Source of the DNA: Pristionchus mayeri
Taxonomy: Eukaryota; Nematoda; Chromadorea; Rhabditida; Neodiplogasteridae
DNA length: 64,000 nucleotides
NCBI GenBank assembly: GCA_036245805.1
Contig: BTRK01000003.1
Coordinates: 15,602,464 to 15,666,463 of the forward strand
Direction: 5' to 3'
Positions 35,291 to 45,923 of this stretch are shown here, piece by piece. The notes under the pieces were generated by a model. It searched no databases, was not told where the DNA came from, and was given only the letters and a program-made list of their open reading frames with translations. How positions within the stretch are numbered: the first letter of the stretch is position 1; every line of letters begins with the position of its first letter. Position numbers and translations under genes: made by a program.

Positions 35291-36099
35291 CTCGAGACCA
35301 CTGAGGTCGGAAGCCTCCAATGAAGTCGGAGGCCTCCCATAAAGTCGGGAGCTCTCTTTCATCCTTGCCTCTCAAGAGATCATTTCCACGAGTTCAGGAA
35401 ATCATTTTCGCGAGTTCAAGAGACCATTAGTAAAAAAATACCGTAGCGCATATAAACCATCCGATCGCTAATATTTCAGGTTGAACTCGCACGCACGACC
35501 CCTTTGCAGCGGGATATTAGCAGATTAGCAGATTTTGTGAAACTGGTCTCGATTCTTACGTATATAGAATTTCATTGTAATTGTGAAACTCAGTTAAAAT
35601 CAACGAGAATTGCTTCAACTACGCCCGATAATAAATGATGGCTAATAGATCAAAAAGGAAAATAGACCCGGTGAAATATGGATATTCCGGATGAATTCTG
35701 CTCAATCTGAAATTCCAAGCAGTGTTCTACCTCGAGCTGAGTCTCGAAGTCGCGATGGACAATGCGCACAATCCAGGTCACGCTACTCGTCCGGGACTGT
35801 ATGCTACAGTAACCGATCGGAAAGCATCATAGTCTTAGTACGCTCCGTTGAGGGCTGAAAATGAAACCTTATGTTTGTACCCATCGATGCTATGAGATAC
35901 CGTTGGGGGGATCGAAATGGAAGTGGTGATCCTCTCATGGGATCCAATGGTGGACCTATAACTTTATGAGAGGGTCTGGCAACACCCATTAGTAGGATCT
36001 TAGGTTCTGGATAGGGGAAATCCACTGGATAGACTGACTAACTCGCACGTGGGTGAGGGTGCACGCGCTTCATGGGAATAAGAAGGTATGCTAGACGAG

Positions 36100-36378
36100 A
36101 GGTTGCTATCAATTCTCGAGCGAACTGCACTACTCGAGAATTCATTCCACTCACTCTCTACTCTATTCGTGCAGTCGCCCTCCTAACAGTGGAGGGGGTT
36201 GGATATAGGAATGAATCGGAATTACTCTCAGTAATCAATGCAAAACCACTCACGAGTTGACTCGCTGAGTCAGCTCTGCTAGGCGAGTCATTCTCCGCGA
36301 TTCACTAGCGAGTCACCGATTCAAACATTGAGGGAGAAAATATCTCTCCGAGCGCGAGTAAACGACGATAGTGTTAGC
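36100..36378. repeat. Inner inverted repeat, right
   Basis: The inverted partner of 29339-29610, ending GTAAACGACGATAGTGTTAG. It shares TCAGCTCTGCTAGGCGAGTC with the left copy. Confidence 0.65.
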
Positions 36379-37039
36379 GTTTTGATTTTTTCCGACCACC
36401 CTCGTTCGAAATTGAAAAAAAGCGGAAGGACTTTAAAAATTCGAATAAATGTGTTGCGCACCAGAAACATATCCGGAAAGTAGGGTAAATTTTCCAAGAA
36501 AAGGTAAACTATGAGAAATAGTTAAACGTCGGAGAGTTTGCAGATCTCATGAAACATTCCCATTAGGTCTGCTAAAAATTCAAGCAAGTACGACGTTTCA
36601 GAAGGCATTATAGTTACTATTTAGAGATCCATTAAATCTCAGAGAAACCGATTATCAAAGTCAATTTTCGCTGAATGGAAAAAAATCAAAAAGTGTCTGA
36701 CATCCATCAAATCGCCAACACTACGCGTCGGGCTACTAAAGGCAGACAGAATTTTTAATGTCCCTATGCCAGAAATCTCCCCTAGCAGAAATGTACCCAC
36801 CCCCCTCTCTCCCTTCCGCGCCCCTTCCCTTCCACTCCCATCAATGTAACTGCGAACTCGATCTCAGTGTGATTGAATATCTCGAACAAAATTGAATGAA
36901 ATTGATAATATATTTTCCCAACCTAAAGTCAAAGTGAAGTTTCAACTCTACTTCGAAACTGAGCTCGATGTGCATAGATTGATTGAGCCATCACTACGAA
37001 ATGAAAACTAGAGGGTTCTCAGAATTTGTCGACCTCACT

Positions 37040-37700
37040 CACAAAAATTCTGGCTACTACCAGAGAAAGCCAACGGTACTCAGAAAAATTATGGATCTTC
37101 GGCTATCACTGAGAGCATTCAGAATTTTTCTGAGGAAGTCGGCCATCTCTGATGTTAGTCAAAATTTTTGTGAGGGAGATCGACAATTTCTAAGAACCTT
37201 CAGAATTTTTCTGAGGACCGTCAACCATCACTGAGAGCATTCAGAATTTTTCTGAGGAAGTCGGCCATCTCTGATGTTAGTCAGAATTTTTGTGAGGGAG
37301 ATCGACAATTTCTAAGAACGTTCAGAATTTTTCTGAGGACCGTCGACCGTCACTGAGAGCATTCAGAATTTTTCTGAGGAAATCGGCCATCTCTGATGTT
37401 AGTCAGAATTTTTGTGAGGGAGATCGACAATTTCTAAGAACCTTCAGAATTTTTCTGAGGACCGTCAACCATCACTGAGAGCATTCAGAATTTTTCTGAG
37501 GAAGTCGGCCATCTCTGATGTTAGTCAGAATTTTTGTGAGGGAGATCGACAATTTCTAAGAACCTTCAGAATTTTTCTGAGGACCGTCAACCATCACTGA
37601 GAGCATTCTGAATTTTTCTGAAGACGTCGACCATCTCTGATGTTAGTCAGAATTTTTGTGAGGGAGATCGACAATTTCTGAGAACATTCAGAATTTTTCC
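37040..37700. repeat. 122-bp tandem repeat, about 5.5 units
   Basis: The marker CCATCTCTGATGTTAGTC starts at 37143, 37265, 37387, 37509 and 37631, exactly 122 bp apart. Each unit contains several copies of a short palindromic motif, CAGAATTTTTCTGAG. It lies inside the MULE composite near the right TIR. An 83-codon frame across it is a product of the repeat. Confidence 0.9.
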
Positions 37701-37851
37701 GGTATGACCCTTCCGGACTCGCACTCGATCAGGCTCTTTTCCAACCTTAATGACAATAAATGGACAATGGGAAATAATCGGAGACGTGGATGCAATTGAA
37801 AAGAGAAGATTGGGTGAGGAACAAAAAGGTGGTGTGGCTGGGAATGCGCTA

Positions 37852-38177
37852 AAGGGACTTTCCTTTACTTATTTTTTTTCATATATTATTGGCCTTAAAT
37901 TTTGCGAAATGCTTTTACTGATCATTTTCTCTGGTGTGAAAAGAGAGGAAGAGTGGCTGACGGAAAATTTCAGAGGGAAGGAATTTGGGAGATAGAAGGT
38001 ATCATGCATGGGAATGGGAGGAGCAGAGGAGAGGGGACATTTTGTCCAGGGGACATTTTGTCCATAGGGACATTTTGTCCATGAGGGGACATTTTGTCCA
38101 GGGGACATTTTGTCCACTCTCCCAGGGGACATTTTGTCCATGCGCAAAAAAGGAAGGGGACATTTTGTCCACCACCC
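37852..38177. repeat. Right outer TIR with GGACATTTTGTCC copies
   Basis: The inverted partner of 28979-29334, holding the same run of seven 13-mers in reverse orientation and ending ACCACCC. Confidence 0.8.
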
Positions 38178-38186
38178 TGTTGACTG
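38178..38186. repeat. Right target-site duplication of the MULE composite
   Basis: TGTTGACTG, which differs from the left copy TGTCGACTG at one base. Confidence 0.75.
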
Positions 38187-41091
38187 TACCACCCAGCACA
38201 TTTACGCTATGCTGATATTCTTTATTATCGCGCATTCCATCTGTGCAATAATTTTCTCTTTCCCGAGCGACTAGTAAATCTCAACAAAAGAGCTTGCCTA
38301 TTTACCTCACCGCACTCTTCTCGCACCGTACTTATGCTCCATGATTCAGGAGGTCTGAAGATCCGGTACCTCGATCCATCTGGAATTGGACTAACGAAGA
38401 GAATGGGAGAGGCGTACAAGAAGGAACAGACACTCATGGCCACTGCGGAGTACGATGTCTGCTCAAGTGAGTGAGGGGATGGGAATGTGGAATGCAATCT
38501 AGTCTCGCCGAGTTTCATACCTACATCACTGTTGCTAGAGGAAAATATTTCAGTTCAGTTTCAGATAATTACCGAATAATAGAATATGAGCTAAATTAAA
38601 TTAAGATAAAACCTGATATATTTGAAAATGTTAGGTAATGAGAGTTGTCTACACCGCGATCGAGGCCTGTCTACCATATTAGAGCTTGCCAGGAAACTCG
38701 GCGCAACGAATAAAAATTCTATGAAAGCTTTTCCAGGCGAGCGCAACACGATTGCTGGCGGTCGTACGATGAGTGGGAAGGAGACATTGGGAGGAATGAA
38801 CTGGAGTGAGGGAGGAGGAGTTGATGCACTGCTAGTGCAGGTGAGAAAAAAACATTTTAATTTCTCTCGCTGCCTCTCTTTCTCTTCTCGCACAAAATAA
38901 TGGATCAAAGTCATTATCCACAAGCTTTAGAATGTTTAGACTGCTTACCCACTGTAATACCTCACACTCAAAAAAAGAGGTACGAATCCGGGTGAATGGT
39001 GCTAGGTTGAACGAGGCTTCGTCTTTGGCTTATCCTCTTTGCAGATCGGTATTTTCCGATTACAATCCCACGCATTTATGAAATTATTTAATAATTATTC
39101 ATAAGTGCAGTTGGGTTGCTGCTACGAGGCGCGTGCTTCTTCTGGTCTCTACAGCGAGAACGAGAAGGCACTCACTGCGGCACTCGAGACGAGGACAAGG
39201 GGATTCAGTGTGCCCAAGGTTTGATTCTATCCAGTTTTCGTCGCTCGTAGCTTGGACAGAACAAGAGATCGTAGGGATAATGTAGTAGAGGTGTGTGGCG
39301 TTTATGAAATATCGAAATGTATGGGTCGAAAAATTTTAGTAGCTAGGGAATTTGATGATTCAGTATCTGGTTAAAGATATGAGTGGTTAACACGATTTGA
39401 TATTTACAAGGGTAGGTTTAAAAAAATCAAATTCTGCTCGGGCAACCGGTGATTCACCTGCTGATGTTGACCAGGAACGATTTGTAATCTTTGATTTAGT
39501 ATAATCTAAAAAAACCCCGTGAATTCTGATCATTTACTTGTATTTTGCTAATCTGTGGAAACAAAAGATACATTTCTCATTGCTATTCTGGAACTGGTCG
39601 TCGTATGCTCTCTCATCGATCAATATCAGTAAGAATAGTCAGATCGTACTCCATCCTGCCCTTCAGGACGCAGCTCTAGTTCGTTCCAAGTCTGCGGGAC
39701 AGGAATGGAAGGAGAGAGGAGGAGCTGTATTCGTGCCCCTTCTCAACGGAAAATACCAATTGGAGATTGAATGGACGAATAGAGAGAAGAAGGAGGTCAC
39801 AGTCAAGGTACGGTCAGAAGTGAGAGTACGGTAATAGATGAGTGGGGAGAAGGTGGCGGTAACCGTCAAATTACATGTTTGTTTGGGTTACTTTGACTGC
39901 TAAAGAGGCGTTTAGTGGGATACGCTGTATTCGAGTGGTGTTGTTAACGCATGAAACTAAAGAATGATAGGATGTGATAGCAGTCATGATTTATAGTGTA
40001 AGAATAGATAAAGGGTATGCATTATTATCGGAGTGACATTATTCAGGTTTCACTAATTTATGGATGTGATTAAAATTGAACTTTATCAACTTTACTTGTG
40101 ATATTTTGGTTGCAGGCGAGTTCTAGTTTCGAGAATCTGTTTTGGGCTAGTTTCGTCAGCCTTGTCCGATCAGTTTCGACGAATGTCGTGAAAAAAAAAT
40201 CATCAATATATATCATTATTTGGGAAAGTTATAGCGTGTATCAGAACTATTGGATGAGAGAACGTGTGTAATCGAGAGCATCCCTCTTCATCCTGATCAC
40301 TCTTCTCCTTGCAGATTTCTGACTCGTTCCCTCTGGTTGAATTCCTTCCCTCTTCGTCCTCCCACTCTCTCCTTCTCGCTGCTCTACTCGCCACATTCAT
40401 CATCGGAATCGGAGTGAGATATTTATAGCTAAAACTAATTTGCATGCAAAGAAGATAATTTGTGCATGCAAAGAAGATAATTTTTAAAAATTTCACGAGC
40501 AAAAAAATTTGTCTCAAAATTTGGCAAGCGCACGCTGGATTTTACTTTGAGATGAGGGAGTAGGTGGAGTCAGGATATACAATTTCCATATGAACTCCAT
40601 GTATTGGAATGTACATAGTAATAGCGTATATCTTCTAACGAGAAATACAATCAATTAGCTAAACTTGAAATTGTATCCTTGTCAGTTTCGTGAGTTCTAT
40701 CTTAAACCGACAATTGGGAATTTAGTGCTAGTATTGGGCTTTATAGCTACAGCAATTAAATCAATAATTCGATCGATTCCCCTTCCAGATTTTCGCCCTC
40801 CGTCGTCTTGGATACTCTCTCTACCGTCGTCCATTCTCAGAATCAACAGTCGGATTCGAGCGAATTCCCCTCTACATGAGTGAGGATGAGGACGAAGATG
40901 ACGTCATCAACATTAGGGCATTTGGATCTTTGATCTATCGCTCTCCTCGATTCCCATACTCTCTCGCTCTGACTATCAGACGGGGGAGTCCAGATCCATG
41001 TGCCCTGTTGACATGTTCTCTAATGCATTCTAACTCACACACTGGCTGTAAGGCCACTGCAGCTTGCCTTTATCTTGTATTGTTTGTATGA

Positions 41092-41270
41092 TTCGTTTGA
41101 CATTTTGTAATACGTTTTAGACTGTTGAAACACGAAACACTAACTGTTGCCATTCTAGTACAGGTAATAGGGATTTCAATCACATATTTATGTTACCATT
41201 CTCGGGATTCGTATTAGGTCGTAGATGGTATTCTCTTGTGATATGTTGTGTGTTAGCAAGAAATGATTTT
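41092..41270 (+). other. 3' flank of copy D, poly(A) hexamer mutated
   Basis: Homologous to the flanks of copies A-C, but the AATAAA position reads AAGAAA (41258-41263). Confidence 0.5.
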
Positions 41271-41545
41271 TGTAAATATTATTGAACACATTTCGAAGGG
41301 AGTTATCCTCGCGAAGGGGTTGATGATCCCTGCGATACAAATCGTGGACGAATTGTAAGGTCCGCAGTGGTTGGTAAACGATGGGGAAACTCCAAAGTCT
41401 TGACCTAGCGGTTTCCTGTTGCGGTAATATCATATATTCTAACACAATCTCCACAATTCGATGTTTATCGGTCACATATTATAATTCGTGTAAGCACACC
41501 TCACTAATGGGTTTTGATGGCTGGGAAGGTGTGTAGAGAGTAATC

Positions 41546-41633
41546 GTCTGGCTCTCTCCCATTTGCATGTTCTCTCGCTTTCTCTAACCTGCGAGAGAGT
41601 GTGCATAATGAGGAGAGTCAGACTAGGGATGGC
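41546..41633. repeat. Downstream hairpin, copy D
   Basis: The same hairpin as after copies B and C: GTCTGGCTCTCTCC at the start, GGAGAGTCAGAC at the end, and the inner GCTCTCTC arm kept. Confidence 0.55.
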
Positions 41634-41639
41634 TCAAGA

Positions 41640-42577
41640 TGGCTCGGGGTATTTCATTTTAGCACTGATCATTTTAGAACTCTACAGAGGGTGAAAATTA
41701 TGTAGAGTGTTCGAAATTCATCATTGAGTTCAAAAAACAAAGAGTTCCAAAATGATACGCCCGACTTGCTCTCCTTTCTGACCTGCGCGAAATAAATGAG
41801 AATTAAGTTTTCTTGCTAAGCCTCCCCCATCCCTAAGTCAGGCCATTGCTCTGCGCAGAGATTGGTAGAAAAAGGCGCCTTTGTGCTGTCGGTGTTTTCC
41901 TTGTCTCCAAGCGCCCCTAAATCGCTTAAACGTATCGCATTCCCTTGATGAGAACAGTATTGCCTTGCTCGACCTTGCCCAGAACTATGACCGTTCACTT
42001 GATTACGAGGGGAAAGTGCCTCGTTTACGCGCAAGGTCAGCCCATTACTCGCTCTGCCCGAGGGGGCGAGCACTCTCTTCAGTTCGCGTGCTCTCTCGTC
42101 GTTTAGAGATGAAAGAACAGTTACTCAACGAATTTCCTAACAAGAACTAGCAAGGATTATGCATGTGATTGAGTGTTCAAAGTGCAATTATCGATTGGAA
42201 GTAGATCAATGCCCTTCGGGTGAGCAGGATGAGTTGCTCTGGCTGTGTGCGCACTCTCTTGTTTTTGCGTGCTCTCTCGTGGGTCAGACAAAACTAGAGA
42301 TAGTGTACAGTAGAGAAAACATGCTTTTCCTGCTACTCCCTAATGGATCTTTCCTAACTATCTTGTTTTGTCCTTTTGCCGAGTAATCTTTAGAGTTGAT
42401 CAACGAACTTCCCATCAAGAACATGCAAGGTTTTTACGTGTGGATGAATGTTCAAAGTGCAATTATCGATTGGAAGTAGATCAATACTCTTTATATCGCA
42501 GTCGATGTACATCAGGGAGCCACCAGAGTGACATTAGGAGGCTACCGTACTCGAACTTATCGTACCCAGGATACACT
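41640..42577. other. Intergenic between copy D and collagen; short direct repeat
   Basis: No gene is seen. A direct repeat, TTCAAAGTGCAATTATCGAT followed by TGGAAGTAGATCAAT, occurs at about 42176 and 42450. Stretches resembling CGTGCTCTCTCG recur as in the downstream hairpins. Open frames on the plus strand from 42368 onward are antisense shadows of the collagen. Confidence 0.5.
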
Positions 42578-43634
42578 CTAATATCCGGGGGCGGTGCGGG
42601 GAGGGGGGCAGTGGTCGCAAGAGCCCTTGCCTCCGTTGCCTCCGTCCTGTCCGCGGGGTCCGGGAGCTCCGTCCTGACCGGGCTGTCCGTCCTGTCCGGG
42701 CTCTCCGGGCTGGCCAGGCTGTCCGTCTCTTCCGGTGTTTCCGGGGCGTCCGTCGGGTCCAGCGGGTCCCTGGGGTCCGGGCTCTCCGGGCTGGCCGGGC
42801 TGTCCAGCGGGAGAAGGCTGAGTGCGCACGTTTCCATCGCGTCCGGGGTTTCCGGGGGCTCCGTCGTTTCCGGGAGCGCCGGGCTGTCCATCGCGACCGG
42901 GCTGGCCTCTGGATCCGGGTCTGCCGGCGGGTCCCTGATCTCCGGGGGCTCCGGGCTGTCCATCGGGTCCCTTGGGTCCGGGTGCTCCGGGGGCTCCGTC
43001 GGGGCCAGCGGGGCAGTCGAAGCAGAAGTCGGCGGCGGTGGGCTGCTGGTTGTTGTCTCCGGCGTCCTGGAATCGATTGATTAGTCTTTGGGGAGTACGG
43101 CAGGATGTATAATACGGTAGGGTACGGTACCTGTCCGGGTGCTCCGGCGTCTCCGGGCTGTCCGTCGTTTCCGGGAGCTCCGTCCTGTCCGGGAGCTCCG
43201 GGAGGTCCGGCGGCTCCGACTCCGCAAGAGCAGCAGGTGTAGGCGACCTGACGCTTGCCACGCGCAAGCTCAGCCGAGATCATGGAGTCAAGCTGCAAGG
43301 AGGGTATTGTAGCTGAGGTCGGTGGGTAAGATTCATGACGGGACACTTACTCTGGTGTACTCGCCACGGAGCGAGGCGCCTCGGGTGCGGCAGAAGGCGA
43401 TCTCGTCCTGGATGTTGGTGGAAACGCCCTGCAAGAGACTGCGTTATAAGGATTTAGCTGCGTAGCTGGCGACCTCCCCCCTCCCGGCTTGGCTGCGTAT
43501 CAGCGTACCTGGAGGTAGACGCAGAGCATGGGGATGGCGACGATCGCGGTGAGGGTGGCGATCGTGGATACGGCAACGCCGAAAAAGGCGAACTTGCGCA
43601 CGTGCGCGACCTCCGGACACTCGGGCTTGGACAT
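42578..43634 (-). CDS. Nematode cuticle collagen
   Basis: Four exons join in phase: 43509-43634, 43351-43428, 43131-43292 and 42578-43066, giving 284 residues. Residues 1-60 form the nematode cuticle collagen N-terminal domain with a single hydrophobic membrane anchor ([19 protein letters not shown]). The proprotein-convertase-type site RGKR (residues 79-82) would release it. Gly-X-Y runs follow, interrupted by Cys clusters (CCSC near 88-91, CFDC near 137-140), and a C-terminal [13 protein letters not shown] holds the last Cys pair. The product should be secreted by the hypodermis and cross-linked into cuticle. A TATA element lies about 220 bp upstream, and TATTTCAG abuts the ATG, suggesting SL trans-splicing or a 5' UTR intron. 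The length is normal for the family. I cannot assign a specific col gene. Confidence 0.93.
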
Positions 43635-43852
43635 CTGAAATACGGTAGGAATGAAGCGGCGCAGGGTAGGAGTACGGTAGGGCGCGGATATGATTCTATG
43701 AGGGCGGATGTTTCAGATAGAGTGATACGATGAGGAATGAGGAAAGACAGAAAGTTAGATAGTGAAGAGTAGATCAGTGAGATTACTGTAGTAGGAGAAG
43801 TAGTAGAGGAAGAGGAGTGATCGAGGGGATGATTATCGTCGGCAGCCTGCCT

Positions 43853-43861
43853 CCTTATATA
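43853..43861 (-). promoter_or_regulatory. TATA box of the collagen gene
   Basis: The minus strand reads GCGTATATAAGGAGG. A TATA element at this distance from the start is usual for strongly pulsed cuticle collagen genes. Confidence 0.6.
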
Positions 43862-44388
43862 CGCGCCCGCCCCTCGGGCCGCCCGGTGTAAGTGACCGAA
43901 AAAGGCGCAAAGGTCGAAACAAAGAAAGCAGCCCTCCTCCGCTAGTTGCCTTGACAGTTCAGTTTTCCTGCCTGTGTAACTCTTGATACTGTTTGAGCGT
44001 ATCGAATGATGATGAAAGTTAGAGGAGATAACAAGAGATCTATAAAAAAATCTAATTGATAATATCAATAAAAGTCAGTACGGTGGATGGAAATTTAAAC
44101 TGCCGCCATGCATCGCTGTGTTTATCACGGAAGAAGTGGAAGCCTGGAACGATTTATTAGTTTCATTATTTTTTGGTTCGTTAATTGCTCACTGCTTTGT
44201 TGAAAATTAGTGTGACTCTTGAGCTTAACAGATAAGTCTATTGGTTGGCTACTCGTTCATGTATATTTTACATATAATACAGCGTACTTCTCACTGTAAA
44301 CCTATCTTGTTTTCGTTACCGTGTTGTGCTCAATCTTCAGTTTGTTAATATTTTTATTATTATTATTATATCTAAGTTCAATTCCAGT
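43862..44388. other. Divergent intergenic region, collagen / mtSSB array
   Basis: It contains the upstream region of the collagen (minus) and of mtSSB copy 1 (plus). I see no further gene. The frame on the minus strand reaching 44068 is not supported by splice sites or motifs. Confidence 0.5.
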
Positions 44389-45923
44389 ATGTTCCGCTCA
44401 GTCGTCGCCGTCTCAAGCCGCGTTGCTACTGGGGCGCGCGCCCTGTCCACCTCCGCAGTTTCCAAGGCCGCCCCCACCAATGTGAGTCTTTCCTCTGAGC
44501 TTCTAGACCTTAGGGATATCTCTGGGCAAAGGTGAAGCCTAAGTTTGGGCACAATAAAATCTTAATAATGTCATTTTAAAAGTTATAACCTTATAACGAC
44601 AATAAGCCCCTAGTCGGGTTGTTATAGCAGTTACGGTGAACGCACAGAGCTGGTGCCATTGTGAACAGCATGCGAGCACCTTATCTCATTCTGCGTGTGC
44701 ATTTTTCATATTGCGCTTGCGAAAAGTATGATGCATCCCCCAAAGAGCAGGATTTCGGTCATCCAATGGATATAAAGTGCTTCAGGTTTAGGCGCTGCTT
44801 TCTTTGTTGTTTTTAGTCTTGTATCTAATCGGCTTTTTTGTGTCACTCGATCCGCTAACGATGCTCGTTAAGGCTGAGGTCGAGGAGGTCTTCAAGGACA
44901 GAACGCCTCAGCGCAGACATGCTTACAGGTAAATATTTTTAATAGTATTTCCAAACTCGCATTTCAACTCGTGTAGTCACTTATATTTATTTAAATATAC
45001 TTTCCAAATTTAATTATACATGTTTCCAGTCTCAATCGCGTCGAACTGCTCGGTGGCGTCGCCGCCACGCCGAAGAGACTGGTCGCCAAGAACGGAAACG
45101 ACTACCTCCTCTTCAATGTGATCACCAACCAGTAAGCATGCTTATCTGTGCTTTCGGAGTTGTACATAGCTCAACGTTTCATTGCGTACGCCCAATCGCT
45201 TGATCTGGTAAATGTGCAAAAATGTGCAGCCCCGATCTTTTCTGAATCAGCGCCAATCAAATACCAATACTATATTCAGCTCGACGAGAACTGCCAGCGG
45301 CGAATTTTTCGACCAAACGGACATGCACACCGTGACGGTCTTCGGAAGACAGGTCGATGACGTCGAAGCGAAAGTCGACAAGGGTACGGTAGCAAATCGA
45401 GACTTAAAGTTTCCCAACAAGGACGAAATTGACCCATAATTTTTTGTCCTCCATCGATTAGCCGATGGTTGAATTAGTATAGAATGAATATACAAATATG
45501 CTAAAAATCAATAATAGCGGCAAGGGAAAGCCGGAAATGATCAGCGTAATCCCGCGCTCTCTCACTTTTGCATACTCTCACATGACGGGATCAGGGTGAG
45601 ATCTGGGTTTCGTCCTTGTTGGGTAACTTTAACTTATTTGGATTTAATAGACTGCAGGTCAATAGACTTACCGATTACCGTAATCCCATTGCAGGATCGC
45701 GCGTGCTCGTGCACGGCCGTCTGCGCACCTTCGGCGGGCAGCTCAAAGAAGTGAGTACGGTAGCAATAGCCCTATCGGAAACTGAAATGCCAATCAATAG
45801 TTGCTTTCTTAGGACGGTAGCCGCGCGCCTCGTCAGACGAGCATCCAAGCTGAATCAGTGCAAGTAATGGCCAAAAGAGGAGGCGACAACAACAACAGAA
45901 AGAACTCTGAGTACGACTTCTAG
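44389..45923 (+). CDS. mtss-1: Mitochondrial single-stranded DNA-binding protein, copy 1 (intact)
   Basis: Six exons join in phase: 44389-44481, 44873-44928, 45030-45131, 45280-45383, 45695-45750 and 45813-45923, giving 173 residues. Exon 1 encodes a typical mitochondrial leader (MFRSVVAVSSRVATGARAL). The OB-fold follows with hallmark strings of bacterial-type SSB: SLNRVELLGGVAATPKR, KNGNDYLLFNVITN, HTVTVFGRQVDDVEAKVDKG and GSRVLVHGRLRTFGG. It would coat displaced single strands during mitochondrial DNA replication as a tetramer. The tail is basic then acidic-aromatic, ending SEYDF. ATTCCAG lies one base before the ATG, a probable trans-splice acceptor. This is the copy closest to family consensus and so probably the housekeeping one. 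Intron 4 holds a TTAA-flanked MITE. Confidence 0.9.
45408..45628. mobile_element. TTAA-flanked MITE in intron 4 of mtSSB copy 1
   Basis: The ends AGTTTCCCAACAAGGACGAA and, inverted, AGTTACCCAACAAGGACGAA are bounded by TTAA at 45404-45407 and 45629-45632. It is about 220 bp. A second copy lies in opposite orientation at 52270-52486. The TTAA target suggests mobilisation by a piggyBac-type enzyme, which is not in this window. Confidence 0.85.

Larger units (their letters stand above)
28979..38177. mobile_element. Mutator-like (MULE) composite transposon, 9.2 kb, in intron 8 of copy D
   Basis: Long terminal inverted repeats (about 28979-29334 and 37852-38177, 326-355 bp) begin GGGTGGTGGACAAAATGTCC. 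The composite is bounded by an imperfect 9-bp duplication. The same intron in copy C (18237-18492) is 256 bp and has no insert. The interior contains a second inverted-repeat pair, two foldback elements, a multi-exon MULE transposase on the minus strand and a 122-bp tandem array. Whether the outer repeats belong to the transposase-bearing element, or to an older element into which it jumped, cannot be settled from sequence alone. Confidence 0.8.
25888..41091 (+). pseudogene. Duplicated membrane-protein gene, copy D: fourteen exons, no 5' end, lost stop codon
   Basis: Exons are 25888-25977, 26234-26361, 26779-26917, 27079-27168, 27661-27757, 28109-28175, 28387-28483, 28845-28896, 38350-38466, 38737-38840, 39111-39218, 39667-39807, 40315-40413 and 40789-41091, all in phase with AG/GT borders. 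It encodes about 470 residues of ectodomain, a membrane segment and an intracellular tail. The motifs AVGTGRPPFTLVAAIEKR and IFVASGGLKIRYLDPSG recall the Cache-like part of calcium-channel alpha-2/delta subunits, but this is a weak, from-memory resemblance. No initiator exon or signal peptide is present. The usual GCATTGTGA end reads GCATTTGGA, adding 56 residues, and the poly(A) hexamer is AAGAAA. A 9.2-kb MULE composite lies in intron 8. It could be a living gene with distant 5' exons, but decay is likelier. Confidence 0.65.

Noticed and set aside
34787..35362. Full 191-codon frame as the first transposase exon
   Set aside because: The upstream part overlaps the TATA element and the downstream part runs past a plausible donor at 34898; only 34899-35164 looks coding.
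42368..43084. Long Gly/Ser-rich plus-strand frame
   Set aside because: It is the antisense shadow of the collagen Gly-X-Y exon; the minus strand has the proper domain and splice sites.
42481..43346. Other long minus-strand frames over the collagen
   Set aside because: They are alternative frames of the same repetitive DNA, with Arg/Pro-rich or Asp/Pro-rich repeats and no domain.
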